Source: Spirochaetota bacterium
GTDB lineage: Bacteria; Spirochaetota; Spirochaetia; Treponematales; UBA12059
Assembly: GCA_029547205.1 (NCBI GenBank)
Contig: JAKPPT010000122.1
Span: forward strand, 154,634-218,633
Direction of reading: 5' to 3'
Length of the DNA stretch: 64,000 bases
The first letter of the stretch is position 1. The number at the start of each line of letters is the position of its first letter. Below, one piece after another: positions 52,041-61,567 of the stretch. A program made the translations under genes and the position numbers. The notes under the pieces were generated by a model. That model had not been told where the DNA came from and ran no database searches. It worked only from the letters and a program-made list of their open reading frames with translations.

Positions 52041-53746
52041 CGTAATCCTGGATAAAAACGTTCAAGATAGGTTATGCGTTCTAATGCATATTGTCTATAG
52101 GTACTTAATGGATACTCTCTAACAAGCTGCTTATAATAGGAATAAGCTTTTTGTATATCACGATAGGGCGTGTCCTGTTCATACGCAAGTGCATAGAGAT
52201 AGAGCACTTCATCACTACCTCCTGGATTTAAAACAAGATAGCGGTCAAGCGCTCCCAGAACAAGTGCGATTTGTTTTTGCGCTAACTGTGTACGAGCGAT
52301 CTCGAGCACTGATGCTGCATCGGTCATTGATGCAATCATATCTCGAGTTAGAGGAACAGTACTCGTTCCTGTTGTACTTCCGACTAAAGGAGCAGGTATG
52401 CTTGATACTGCACTCTGAGCTGTACCTGGCACTAAACCTGCTGCTGTACCTTGCGTGGAACTCACTGATGGAGCAGCACCTGCTACAGGCATTCCTGCAC
52501 TCGACGTACCTGATGGAGCAATTGCAGAATTACCTGTAGTGCTTGCTGTACCAGCTGCTACCATTTGTGATGTTGGTGGCGCAGTCTGAGTAGTTTGAGT
52601 AGCAGCTTGTGAGGTTTGCATTCCCTGTGTTGCCACTGGTGCTGTTTGCGTTCCCTGTGTGCCAGTATTGCTGTCTGGTTTATTGCCATCTGTAATGGTG
52701 ACTTTTATATATTGAGTTTCCGGGAGCTGTGTTACAGGATTATCACGCTGGAAGCGGAGCAAAAAATCACCTGTCCTGTCCCCATTCAATCTGTATACAA
52801 TCTGGTTGTCAATTAGCTGGCGCGACTCATAACGGATACCCTGTCTATTGTATTCATCACCTAAATAGATCCAGCCATTACCGTCCAGTGTTACTGTAAA
52901 TGGTTTGTTTTTTTCAACTACAAGTTCTCGTGCAGGGACAGGTGTGCTGGAAGGAGCAGCAGTAATTGCTGCACTACTTGAAGCGGGAGCAAAAGGAATC
53001 ACCGGTTGAACGGTAGTAGCAGAAGGTTGGGCTGTGCTGCCCGCAGAATTGGTTGCTGGTGAACTACTACCGGCAGTAGCTGTTCCGGTTTTTCCAGCAC
53101 TACCCGGATTTGCATTAGTCTGACCAGGTTTCTGACTGCCTGAAGCAGTGCCTGTTTGAGAATTCTGTGCTGGTGTTTGTACTTGAGCATTCTGTGTAGA
53201 TTGATTTTGAGCACTTTGCGTCGATGGTGCCGTTTGTGTAGATTGTGTTTGTCCTGGCTGATTCTGTCCCTGCGGATTCTGTCCTTGTGGATTCTGTGCT
53301 GGTTGATTAGCCTGTTGGGGCTGCATCATCGGTGAACTCTGTGCCTGCTGCAATTGACCGGTTTGAGCAGGATTACCTGTTGCAGTAACAGCCTTTGCTG
53401 GTTCGGGCATAGGCGGATTGAGGAGCACCACTACAAGTTCCTTTTGTCGTGGGGAACTTCTATAGAATGCACTAAACTCAGGGGATTCTTGATTATTCAT
53501 TACAGGCGCAATACTAGCATCTTGTTGTTTTTCATTATTAGCAGTCTGATTCCCTGCTTCGTTAGGAGTAGTAGCTTGCGGTGCAGCGGCTTCGGTATTA
53601 GAAGACTCTGGTACGTTAGCGTTCTGGAGAGTACTTTTAGGCTCCTGTGAGACACAGCCAGTAAATACTATACTAATGAGCAATAACGCAATAATTGTTC
53701 TTAATCGGAAAATGTTTTTATTGCATTCCCTTGCTGATAATTTCAT
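52037..53746 (-). CDS. Lipoprotein with Gln/Thr/Pro-rich linkers and TPR-like C-terminus
   Basis: 569 residues. Lipobox IVFTGC (Cys near residue 31). Long low-complexity regions of Q/T/A/P/S (about 40-260 and 360-455) flank a beta domain (about 275-355: FTVTLDGNGWIYLGDEYN). The C-terminus (about 475-569) has repeated helices (VLEIARTQLAQKQIALVLGALDRYLVLNPGG; YRDIQKAYSYYKQLVREYPLS) like a TPR or BamD-type module. Probably an envelope assembly or cell-wall protein. Its start overlaps the upstream gene by 29 bases. Confidence 0.75.
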   Translation of the reverse strand: MKLSARECNKNIFRLRTIIALLLISIVFTGCVSQEPKSTLQNANVPESSNTEAAAPQATTPNEAGNQTANNEKQQDASIAPVMNNQESPEFSAFYRSSPRQKELVVVLLNPPMPEPAKAVTATGNPAQTGQLQQAQSSPMMQPQQANQPAQNPQGQNPQGQNQPGQTQSTQTAPSTQSAQNQSTQNAQVQTPAQNSQTGTASGSQKPGQTNANPGSAGKTGTATAGSSSPATNSAGSTAQPSATTVQPVIPFAPASSSAAITAAPSSTPVPARELVVEKNKPFTVTLDGNGWIYLGDEYNRQGIRYESRQLIDNQIVYRLNGDRTGDFLLRFQRDNPVTQLPETQYIKVTITDGNKPDSNTGTQGTQTAPVATQGMQTSQAATQTTQTAPPTSQMVAAGTASTTGNSAIAPSGTSSAGMPVAGAAPSVSSTQGTAAGLVPGTAQSAVSSIPAPLVGSTTGTSTVPLTRDMIASMTDAASVLEIARTQLAQKQIALVLGALDRYLVLNPGGSDEVLYLYALAYEQDTPYRDIQKAYSYYKQLVREYPLSTYRQYALERITYLERFYPGLR

Positions 53747-54089
53747 AAACCTTTGCCTTTCGCTGTGCCTTGAGCATTTCTAAAAAATCTGATGAAGGTG
53801 CCGGCAACATGCGTAAGATTTCTTCTTTTGAATATCGGAATTCTTCAGGACATTCGTAAGGGTAAAACCATTCGGGCATAGTATCTAATGGCACAACCAG
53901 TGCATCTAAATATGTGCGGTTAGCTGTAATACCAGGAAATTCATCTTTTTTTTGTTTTGCAGGTATGGCGAAAATGATTACGAGACAAACTATAATAAAA
54001 CCTACTATGCTGATAATAATCTTTATCCTGAATTCTGATATTGAGGCACGAAATTTTTGTAATATTTTATTTACTTCCACTTTCATCAT
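53718..54089 (-). CDS. Small one-TM protein encoded between smc and the lipoprotein
   Basis: 123 residues with one membrane span (about 22-42, IKIIISIVGFIIVCLVIIFAI). The outside part has EWFYPYECPEEFRYSKEEILRML. No domain recognised. Its start overlaps the stop of smc by one base and its end overlaps the lipoprotein gene by 29 bases, so the three are translated as one unit. The pair may link chromosome or division proteins to the envelope; inferred only. Confidence 0.65.
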   Translation of the reverse strand: MMKVEVNKILQKFRASISEFRIKIIISIVGFIIVCLVIIFAIPAKQKKDEFPGITANRTYLDALVVPLDTMPEWFYPYECPEEFRYSKEEILRMLPAPSSDFLEMLKAQRKAKVYEIISKGMQ

Positions 54090-57073
54090 TATTGCTCAGA
54101 AATAGCTGCTTCTTTTTCAGCAACTTTTGGTTCTGATGACTGTTGAGTTGTTTTTTGATTTAGCTCTGGTGCTCCTTCAGATGTAATTGCTTCATTCTGT
54201 ACTGGTGGTGTTTCCAATTCACGCCCATGTTCATACTCAATATCTTCATCGAGCATAACTTCGAGTGGTTTTTGCAAGGTAATCTCTTTACCATCAGAGC
54301 GTTCGATGCGTACAGCAATGACTTTTGTTATTCCTGACTCTTCCATAGTAACACCAAGCAGGGCATCGGCACCAGTTACTGTTTTCTTATTATGAGTAAT
54401 AACAATAAATTGGCTTGTTTTTCCAAATTCACGTAGCAGGTTAACAAACGCTATCACGTTTTGCTCATCGAGAGCAGCATCAATTTCATCAAGAAAACAA
54501 AATGGCGATGGTTTTACCATATATGTTGCGAAAAGGAGCGCAATTGCTGTCATACTTCGCTCACCACCAGAAAGCAGTGATATATTTTCAAGTTTTTTTC
54601 CTGGAGGCTGCGCATAAATTTCAATTCCGCTTTCGAGTACATGATCAGGATCAACAAGTTTAAGTTCTGCCCGGCCGCCGGCAAAGAGACGCCTGAAAAT
54701 ATTATGAAAATTCTTTTTTATCAAATTATATGTAGTAACAAATAGTTCCGCACTCTCTTCCCGGATCTGCTTTGTAATAAGTTTGAGATCGGTACATGCT
54801 TTGACTAAATCCTCGTATTGTGAATTTAAAAATTCATAACGCTCTTTTACTTCACCGAACTCTTCAGGAGCCATAAGGTTTACCTGTCCAAGCTCCTTGA
54901 GCTTTTGCTTTGCATCTGTCAGCTGTTCACGAATCTCACCAATCGAAGAACGGAGTTCCCACATTCGTTCTTCAAACTCCATTAAGTCGCGGCCATGCTG
55001 CTCCATGAACATATCTTTAATGTTTTTTATTTCTGTTTCAGTTTGAGCAAGACTCATGTGACACGTTTCAAGCTCTGTCTGGATGCCGAGGAGTTTATCT
55101 ACTTTTTTTCTAGACTCTTCCTGTCTTTTACCAACATCGGAATTTCGTACTGCAATTTCCTGTTCGATGCTTTCCAGATTTTTAGTTAACTCTCGGCCTT
55201 TTTTTTCTATTGTATCTATTTCTTCCGAAAGCTCAGCAATAACAGCGTGTATCTCTTCCATTTTTGCAAGCAATACCGATTTTTCGTTTTCAAGTTCACG
55301 CAAATTTTCTCCCAGCGTTGAACGATCACGCCGCAATAGCTGCAGAGATTCCTCAGCACGCTGTGCCTGCGATTGTACTGCAAACATATTGTTTTTTAAT
55401 TCATCAAGTGTTTTACGATACTCCTGAATTTTGCCTGACAATGTTTTATTTTCTTCACGTTTTTCCTTAATTACATTCCGTAATGCCTCGATAGAAGATT
55501 TAATGGAATTTATATTGGAATCTATAGCTCGCTTTTTTGTTATAACACCCTCTGTTCCTAAAAATTCGTCAACAAACGAAGGATTTAATCTTTTTAAATT
55601 TTCATACGATTTCGTAAGCTCATTAAGTATATCAGTAAACTCACCAAATGAGGTTTTGATAAACTCCACGAGCGTATCAAAATTGACCTGTGTGTGGATA
55701 AAATCATCAATTCGATTTTTTCTATTTTCAAATTTTGTTTTAAGCAGCGCGAGGTTATGCTCAAACTGTATCTCTGCTTCCGATCGTTCCTTAGAAGAAT
55801 AACCGATTTCTTTGAGCCGTTCGTCGAAAAGAACAACAAGATTATCAGCAACTGTTTCCAATTCTTTTTCCACATTGATAATCTGGCTCTCCTTGCTCGC
55901 TATTTCCTCTTCGGCTCTCTGAACTGTTTCCTCATTCCTTGTTATTGCAGCTTCAGCATTATTGATACTCTGTTCAAACTCAGTAATATTTTTCTTTGTA
56001 TCAGCAAGCTGTCGTGAAAAAGCAAGCAGGTTCGCTGTTTTTTCGTCTTCTTCTTCCTGTAATGATTCTATTTTATCCTGGCTCTGCTTGATTTTTAATT
56101 CAAGTTGAGCAAGCTTATCCCGAGCTTCTCTAAGCCAGTTCTCCTGCATGCTCTTTTCTTTTTCTTTACCATTTTTTTCTATTACAAGACCATAAATGGT
56201 GCGCTGCAATTCTACCAGTTTAGACTCCATTGAATTAACAGCATCAAGATTCTGTTCAAGACTTGCGTTGATACTGTCAATTTCTTTTTTTAACTCATCA
56301 CGTTCTTTTGTTTTCTTTGCAATTAAATCGTCCTGTTTTGATTTTTCATTAATAAAACCGCGGAGACGAATGAGATACATATCACGTTCCAGCTCAAAAA
56401 TATCATTTTTGAGCTTTCGGTACACCATAGTTTTTTCAGATTGCACTTTGAGCGTTTCATACGTTTTTTTAATTTCACCGAGAATACCTTCAACCTGACG
56501 CATGTTTTCTTCGGTAGTTTTTAGCTTGAGTTCAGCTTCTCGAGAACGTACCTTATGTTTGGTTATACCTGCAGCCTCTTCAAACAGATAACGCCTGTCT
56601 TCAGGTTTACTGGAAAGAATTTGGTCAATTCTTCCCTGTTCCATGACAGAATATGCACTTTTACCTACTCCAGTATCCCAGAATAACTCTCTGAGTTCAC
56701 GGAGTTTTACCTGTTTGTTATTGATAAAATATTCATTTTCACCAGATCGATATAATCGGCGCTTTATTACTACTTCAGAAACATCTATTGGCAGTATTTG
56801 TGGTTCATTGGAAATGGTAAGCGATACCTCTGCAACATTGAGCGCTTTACGGTTTTCCGTACCATTAAAAATCACATCAGCCATTTCTTCTGCTCGTATA
56901 GAGCGGGCTGATTGCTCACCAAGCACCCACTTTATAGCATCAACAACATTTGATTTACCGCAACCATTAGGTCCAAGCAGTGCAGAAATTCCCGGAGCAA
57001 AATCTATTCTTGTCTTATCAGCAAAACTCTTAAAACCAAATATTTCAATACTTTTTAAAAACACTTTATCCAC
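54089..57073 (-). CDS. smc: Chromosome segregation ATPase SMC, short form
   Basis: 994 residues. N-terminal head with Walker A GPNGCGKSN (about 34-42) and GVGKSAYSVMEQGRID. Long coiled coil follows. C-terminal head has LLSGGERSMTAIALLFA and FCFLDEIDAALDEQN. The protein is about 190 residues shorter than B. subtilis SMC. Where the hinge should be (about 415-515) there is only a short, non-repetitive break (FDERLKEIGYS... VDEFLGTEGVITKKRAI) without the glycine pattern of SMC hinges. An acidic, Gln-rich tail of about 45 residues follows the head. Start codon is GTG at 57073; ribosome site weak. Confidence 0.93.
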   Translation of the reverse strand: MDKVFLKSIEIFGFKSFADKTRIDFAPGISALLGPNGCGKSNVVDAIKWVLGEQSARSIRAEEMADVIFNGTENRKALNVAEVSLTISNEPQILPIDVSEVVIKRRLYRSGENEYFINNKQVKLRELRELFWDTGVGKSAYSVMEQGRIDQILSSKPEDRRYLFEEAAGITKHKVRSREAELKLKTTEENMRQVEGILGEIKKTYETLKVQSEKTMVYRKLKNDIFELERDMYLIRLRGFINEKSKQDDLIAKKTKERDELKKEIDSINASLEQNLDAVNSMESKLVELQRTIYGLVIEKNGKEKEKSMQENWLREARDKLAQLELKIKQSQDKIESLQEEEDEKTANLLAFSRQLADTKKNITEFEQSINNAEAAITRNEETVQRAEEEIASKESQIINVEKELETVADNLVVLFDERLKEIGYSSKERSEAEIQFEHNLALLKTKFENRKNRIDDFIHTQVNFDTLVEFIKTSFGEFTDILNELTKSYENLKRLNPSFVDEFLGTEGVITKKRAIDSNINSIKSSIEALRNVIKEKREENKTLSGKIQEYRKTLDELKNNMFAVQSQAQRAEESLQLLRRDRSTLGENLRELENEKSVLLAKMEEIHAVIAELSEEIDTIEKKGRELTKNLESIEQEIAVRNSDVGKRQEESRKKVDKLLGIQTELETCHMSLAQTETEIKNIKDMFMEQHGRDLMEFEERMWELRSSIGEIREQLTDAKQKLKELGQVNLMAPEEFGEVKERYEFLNSQYEDLVKACTDLKLITKQIREESAELFVTTYNLIKKNFHNIFRRLFAGGRAELKLVDPDHVLESGIEIYAQPPGKKLENISLLSGGERSMTAIALLFATYMVKPSPFCFLDEIDAALDEQNVIAFVNLLREFGKTSQFIVITHNKKTVTGADALLGVTMEESGITKVIAVRIERSDGKEITLQKPLEVMLDEDIEYEHGRELETPPVQNEAITSEGAPELNQKTTQQSSEPKVAEKEAAISEQ

Positions 57074-57209
57074 CTTGCCTGGAACAACGTAGTATGAAAT
57101 TATGAGTCATGGCACTTATAGTAGCAAAAAAAGAGTGCATACGCAATCTATAGTGCCAGGGATACTGTGAAAACTCTGTACGCTACCTCAGTACTCCATA
57201 ATGCTTCAC

Positions 57210-57239
57210 TATACATTGTTTTACTACTTATGGTATGGT
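57210..57239 (+). promoter_or_regulatory. Leaderless-type promoter of the cobalamin adenosyltransferase gene
   Basis: TATACA (57210-57215), an 18-base spacer and TATGGT (57234-57239); the ATG at 57246 follows after six bases with no ribosome site. Confidence 0.4.
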
Positions 57240-57245
57240 TACAGT

Positions 57246-57776
57246 ATGAGTATCAGCACAACACGCGGCGATGATGGAACAACCAGTTTATGGTCCGGGG
57301 AGCGGGTAAACAAAGACGACCCACGCGTCGAAGCCTATGGCACAATTGATGAGCTCAATGCCGTACTAACCGATGCACTGTATGCAGTTGAACGGAATGA
57401 TGTTAAAGAACTCATCAACGAACTCTGTATAAAACTGCATACAGCTGCAAGCATGCTTGCAAGCGGCGACAAAAAGCATCCTCATCCGTTAACCGAGCAA
57501 GACGTCACAATGCTGACAGATATAGTACACAAGTATGAGGCTGAAGTTCAGCTCAAAGGACTTGTGCTTCTCGGTAAAACGCAAGGCGCTGCCCGTCTCG
57601 ACATTGCGAGAACAGTAGCACGGAGAGCAGAGCGGCGCATTGTTACGCTCGATCGGCATGAAAACGTTGATCCTGTACTCAAGCAATTTATTAACAGGCT
57701 TTCAGATGTACTCTTTATGCTTGCGCGTGCCGAGGAGCTTTCTCAGGGTGTCCTCACCTATAAACCCCGAGGCTAG
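57246..57776 (+). CDS. Cob(I)alamin adenosyltransferase, PduO type
   Basis: 176 residues. Makes adenosylcobalamin. It has the N-terminal STTRGDDGTTSLWSG (ATP site), VEAYGTIDELNAVL and the C-terminal RTVARRAERRIVTL with NRLSDVLFMLAR, all standard PduO-type ATR marks. The ATG at 57246 starts this conserved region; further upstream codons of the frame are unlike the family. Its product is the cofactor of lysine 5,6-aminomutase. The stop codon overlaps copy G of the interspersed motif. Confidence 0.93.
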   Translation: MSISTTRGDDGTTSLWSGERVNKDDPRVEAYGTIDELNAVLTDALYAVERNDVKELINELCIKLHTAASMLASGDKKHPHPLTEQDVTMLTDIVHKYEAEVQLKGLVLLGKTQGAARLDIARTVARRAERRIVTLDRHENVDPVLKQFINRLSDVLFMLARAEELSQGVLTYKPRG

Positions 57777-57792
57777 TGTTAGGAAGCTTGTT
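57776..57792 (+). repeat. Copy G of the interspersed motif
   Basis: GTGTTAGGAAGCTTGTT, exactly filling the space between the stops of the convergent adenosyltransferase and fliG genes. Confidence 0.4.
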
Positions 57793-58989
57793 TCAGGTTA
57801 CGAAACCGTCATCATCTTCGAGCAAAAGTTCTCCGCGTTCAATTTTGAGTTTAAAATAATTTAAAAATTCCTGTGTCTTTTTATTGACTTCATCCTTGCG
57901 GACTGCTCCTAAAAGATCATATTCTTCCATTATAATTGTGCGCTTGCTCTGGGATACATTCGAGAGCACGAGATCCTTAATTGCATCAGATTTACCTTTT
58001 AAGAGCAGCGCAATATCCTTTTCATTCCAGTTACGGAGACATTTTTGAAGCTCACGGTGCGGTACTTTATGAAGGTCATCGAGCGTAAAGAGCTGATTCT
58101 TTATTGTTTCTGTAATATCAGGGTGCGAGAGCTCAAGTTCATTGAGAATATCGTTTTCAAGGTCTGCGCCTCCGTGTTTGAGAATGGTTGCCAGTACAGC
58201 AGCACCATCAATTTCTTCCGGGGTAGTCTGGCTTTCAAACGTTCGCAGACGTTCTTTAAGCACTTCTTCGACCTTACGGATAACTTCCTGATCGGTTTTT
58301 TGCATATTTGCAATGCGCTTAACGATATCAGCACGAAGCCTGGGATCAAGCAAGGTGAGAAACTGCGATGCCTTTTTGGGATCAAGAAACGGTAAAATGA
58401 GCGCAACTACCTGACTCGATTCATTTTTTAAGAGCAATTGTATTTGCTCTGGTGTAAAATCCTCAAGAAACGCAAAAGGCTTTACTGCTTCCGGAACTGC
58501 TTTTCGGAGCAGTTCTTTTGCTTTCGTTTCTCCAAATGCTGATGCGAGCATTTGTTCTGCAATTGTTTCTCCGCCATGTAAGAGATGCGCGTTATTTTTA
58601 GCAAGCCAGCCAAATTCGAGCAGTATCGAATTTGCCTCTTCTGTTTCTATATGATCAATTGCAGCAATTTCTTTGGTGATTGCTTCTATTTCTTTTGGTT
58701 TAAGATGTTTAATTACTTTAGCTGCTTCTTCCTGCCCAATCAACAACAAAAATTTTGCAGCTTTTTCGGTACCCTTAAGACCAGTTTTTATAAAATTTCT
58801 GGAGGTTTCGGTTGCCTTTATAAGGCCATCTTTACCGCTTATTTTTTTTTCATCGGCCTTTTTATTTTCTGTAAATTTTACTGCCTGTTGATTGCTGTCA
58901 GAAGGTTTCTGAGATTGAGGAGGCGTTTTAGCGTTTTCGGTTTGCTTTTGCGAACCATATGCCTGAGCAAGTCTGTCTTTTATTTTCAT
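57793..58989 (-). CDS. fliG: Flagellar motor switch protein FliG
   Basis: 398 residues. The N-terminal about 65 residues are Lys/Gln-rich and unlike usual FliG. Then FliG_N (KFLLLIGQEEAAKVIKHLKPKEIEAI), middle (ETIAEQMLASAFGETKAKELLRKA, EQIQLLLKNESSQVVALILPFLDPKKAS) and C-terminal torque domain (DDLHKVPHRELQKCL, DAIKDLVLSNVSQSKRTIIMEEYDLLG with charged residues of the rotor helix). Spirochaetes often have two FliGs; the long N-terminal tail fits the accessory FliG1 type, but I cannot be sure. It stands outside any flagellar operon. Confidence 0.88.
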   Translation of the reverse strand: MKIKDRLAQAYGSQKQTENAKTPPQSQKPSDSNQQAVKFTENKKADEKKISGKDGLIKATETSRNFIKTGLKGTEKAAKFLLLIGQEEAAKVIKHLKPKEIEAITKEIAAIDHIETEEANSILLEFGWLAKNNAHLLHGGETIAEQMLASAFGETKAKELLRKAVPEAVKPFAFLEDFTPEQIQLLLKNESSQVVALILPFLDPKKASQFLTLLDPRLRADIVKRIANMQKTDQEVIRKVEEVLKERLRTFESQTTPEEIDGAAVLATILKHGGADLENDILNELELSHPDITETIKNQLFTLDDLHKVPHRELQKCLRNWNEKDIALLLKGKSDAIKDLVLSNVSQSKRTIIMEEYDLLGAVRKDEVNKKTQEFLNYFKLKIERGELLLEDDDGFVT

Positions 58990-58995
58990 AACCTT

Positions 58996-59024
58996 ATACT
59001 ATAGTGAGTTTTCCTTGTGGTCAA
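58996..59024 (-). promoter_or_regulatory. Leaderless-type promoter of fliG
   Basis: TTGACC (59019-59024) and, with a 17-base spacer, TAGTAT (58996-59001) six bases before the ATG; alternatively TATAGT (58998-59003) with a 15-base spacer. AAGG just before the ATG could be a very close ribosome site. Confidence 0.4.
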
Positions 59025-60103
59025 TAATTATTCAGGGAAAATCGTTTTAACGCTTCAAATACTGGAAGCGGATTACAAATATGCGGGCTTTTTTGTTTTC
59101 CGTTCTCATCACCTACATTGAGCGTTCCTGAAGGAAACAGGATCTGTAGCAGCTTTTGTTCGTGCTGTGCATCATTCATGTGTTGCATACACCATCGCTC
59201 AATTTCCGAAAACATGATTGTATTATAGTGTTTTACCTGCAGTAAGAGCATCTGCCATGATGCTGTAAATTCCCTGAGGGGCTCACAGGGATTGTACCAG
59301 GTTTTTTGCATCGTATTCTGCCAATCAATGTCGATTGCCGGTTGAACGGGAAACAGCATGGCTTTGCCTGCTTCATGCAGTTCTTTTTGTTTTTGTGATA
59401 CTTCTAATGACGCAATTCTGGACGGGTCAGTTTTTATAAATACATGAAACGAATCGATAAATGCATTCTCAATGCGCCGTGCAGTATCAGAAAATTTCAA
59501 AAAACGATGATGATATGTTTTAGAGAATGCATGAATGAGTAGCTCAATGATTGCATTGTAATGGTTTTTGTTGGTGCTAATCAATTTATCGTATTCGCTT
59601 ATCAATTTTTCAGAATAACCTGGAATAAGTAAATCGGCCTGTCTAAAACATGTAACCGGTACCTGTATATGCTCCATCCAATACAGAGAATCAAGGATGC
59701 GTTCCAGAAACGTATGTGCATACTGATACTGTTTAGTTTCTGGATGTGCTGGGTCATACCAGCCAGCATGGTAGATAATATACGGATGCGTGAGCGAATC
59801 AATCCACCCATGACTGGCAAAACCCAAAATGAAAAGCATTTCCGGAGTTTCTAGCGCAAATCCTGCTTCGCTCGCAGCAGTAATCAGTTCGACAATAAAC
59901 TCATTGAACTTAGATCGATGCAGTAAGCTTCCAAAATAGATGCCATAAGGAGCTGTACGCTGACTATGATAAAAAATATCTGGCCCCTGGCATCCAAGAT
60001 AAAACCAGGTCTTTTGTGAAGTATCAAGCTGTGCAGCAACAAACGGTACTGCTTCTGAAAATGCTTGCCAGCCTTCTAGTGCATGAATAATCTGTGAGGC
60101 CAT
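59021..60103 (-). CDS. Zinc-dependent phospholipase-C-like protein
   Basis: 360 residues. Pattern of the ZnDPC family (phospholipase C / S1-P1 fold): QGPDIFYHSQ, GSLLHRSKFNEFI, and GFASHGWIDSLTHPYIIYHAG with regularly spaced His. No signal peptide, so it is cytoplasmic or exported by an unknown way. Substrate unknown. The ATG at 60103 lies six bases after a -10-like TACGAT and lacks a ribosome site. Confidence 0.8.
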   Translation of the reverse strand: MASQIIHALEGWQAFSEAVPFVAAQLDTSQKTWFYLGCQGPDIFYHSQRTAPYGIYFGSLLHRSKFNEFIVELITAASEAGFALETPEMLFILGFASHGWIDSLTHPYIIYHAGWYDPAHPETKQYQYAHTFLERILDSLYWMEHIQVPVTCFRQADLLIPGYSEKLISEYDKLISTNKNHYNAIIELLIHAFSKTYHHRFLKFSDTARRIENAFIDSFHVFIKTDPSRIASLEVSQKQKELHEAGKAMLFPVQPAIDIDWQNTMQKTWYNPCEPLREFTASWQMLLLQVKHYNTIMFSEIERWCMQHMNDAQHEQKLLQILFPSGTLNVGDENGKQKSPHICNPLPVFEALKRFSLNNY

Positions 60104-60109
60104 AGGAGT

Positions 60110-60138
60110 ATCGTACTATATTTGTGCCGATTGGTTAA
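60110..60138 (-). promoter_or_regulatory. Leaderless-type promoter of the ZnDPC gene
   Basis: TTAACC (60133-60138), a 17-base spacer and TACGAT (60110-60115); the ATG follows after six bases. Confidence 0.4.
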
Positions 60139-61496
60139 ATAGTGTGTTTTGCGAGGGCAAGCCTCCATCTGCCCGTACGAAAATAGAGAAAACCGATGAG
60201 CGCTGTCAGAAAATTAGAAACAAACATGCCAACCCAGATGCTGAGTGGTCCCAGTGTTGTTATGCTCGCAAGGAGATACGCGGTTGGTACACGGATAACC
60301 CAGAGGCGTGCAATTGCCAATACCATGATGATTTTTGTATCACCGGCACCCTGAAAAACACCTGTGAGCACCATATATAATCCAAAAAGATACAGTGATG
60401 GCGATACAAGCTTAAACATAATATCGCCAAGGCGAACGGTTTCCGGATCGTTTACAAAAAATCGGACGAGATCGCCGCCCCAGACAACCGAAGCAGCAAG
60501 TAGAGGGATTTCGAGTAACGTAAGAATGAGAACAGCCTGCCTGAGTATTACAGGAAGTTTATCATCCTGCTTTGCACCCATTGCTCTTCCCGAAAGGCTT
60601 GTGACACCCGTAGCAAGACTGTGCGTCGGAATATCAAACAAACTCATAATACGATTACCTACACCAAAAGCTGCAATAGTTCCAGCACCAAATGAATTCA
60701 CCAATCCCTGAAGCACGGAAAAGCCGAGAGCGGAGAGTCCCTGCCCTATACTTGATGGCAATCCAATTTTAAAAAATAGAGACCAGGAACGAAGCTGAGG
60801 TTTCATTTCGTGAAAACTCAGTCGCAACACGCTCCGCTTTACAATAAGAATATACAGCGATACAAGTGCAGCTACACTTTGAGCGATAATGGTTGCAAGT
60901 GCGGCTCCGGTAACACCTAAAGCAGGAAATGGTTTTATTCCATATATAAGCAACGGATCAAGTATAACATTCAAAAGTACGGCACAGAGATGTACAATAA
61001 ATGGTACCTTAGTTTTTCCGATTGCTGCATAGCCTGACTGCAATATAAAATAAATAAATGAAAATGGCATACCCACAAGAATAATTTGCATATACGCTCT
61101 GGCATTAGAAAAAATTGCCTGCGGTGTTTGAAGCAGTTGGAGAATATAAGGAGTTAACATAAAACCAGCACTGCCAAGAAAAACTCCAAACAGCATCACC
61201 AGTAAGGCCATCTGGTTGAGATAGTGCCGCATTTTCCTTGGATTTCCCTGACCACGGGATTGAGCAATGAGTGTTGTACCAGCTCCAGAAATTCCGATTC
61301 CGAAAATCATGAGAAAAAAAATCACATTAAACGTGATTGATGGTGCACCAACAGCATTAACACCTAACTTTCCTAAAAAATAGGTATCCGTGAGGTTATA
61401 AAAAACTTCAAGAATGCTTCCCAGCATGAGCGGGAAGGATATTTTTAATAGTTCTTTTCCCGTACAATTGATACGGATTGCAGTATTTTGTATCAT
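60135..61496 (-). CDS. MATE-family efflux transporter
   Basis: 453 residues with about 12 membrane spans. SFPLMLGSILEVFYNLTDTYFLGKLG, GVGNRIMSLFDIPTHSLATGVTSLSGRAMGAKQ and GVFQGAGDTKI match MATE exporters. Exports drugs or metabolites with Na+ or H+. The ATG at 61496 is chosen because TATAGT lies six bases upstream with TTGCAT 17 bases before it; the in-frame ATG at 61514 is upstream of the -10 hexamer's predicted start site. Confidence 0.9.
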   Translation of the reverse strand: MIQNTAIRINCTGKELLKISFPLMLGSILEVFYNLTDTYFLGKLGVNAVGAPSITFNVIFFLMIFGIGISGAGTTLIAQSRGQGNPRKMRHYLNQMALLVMLFGVFLGSAGFMLTPYILQLLQTPQAIFSNARAYMQIILVGMPFSFIYFILQSGYAAIGKTKVPFIVHLCAVLLNVILDPLLIYGIKPFPALGVTGAALATIIAQSVAALVSLYILIVKRSVLRLSFHEMKPQLRSWSLFFKIGLPSSIGQGLSALGFSVLQGLVNSFGAGTIAAFGVGNRIMSLFDIPTHSLATGVTSLSGRAMGAKQDDKLPVILRQAVLILTLLEIPLLAASVVWGGDLVRFFVNDPETVRLGDIMFKLVSPSLYLFGLYMVLTGVFQGAGDTKIIMVLAIARLWVIRVPTAYLLASITTLGPLSIWVGMFVSNFLTALIGFLYFRTGRWRLALAKHTI

Positions 61497-61502
61497 AAAA
61501 TC

Positions 61503-61531
61503 ACTATATTTCAAACTAAATTACTATGCAA
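61503..61531 (-). promoter_or_regulatory. Leaderless-type promoter of the MATE gene
   Basis: TTGCAT (61526-61531), a 17-base spacer and TATAGT (61503-61508), then six bases to the ATG. Confidence 0.5.
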
Positions 61532-61567
61532 TGCTGACTGTATTTCATCTTATAAAATTTCATTAGC

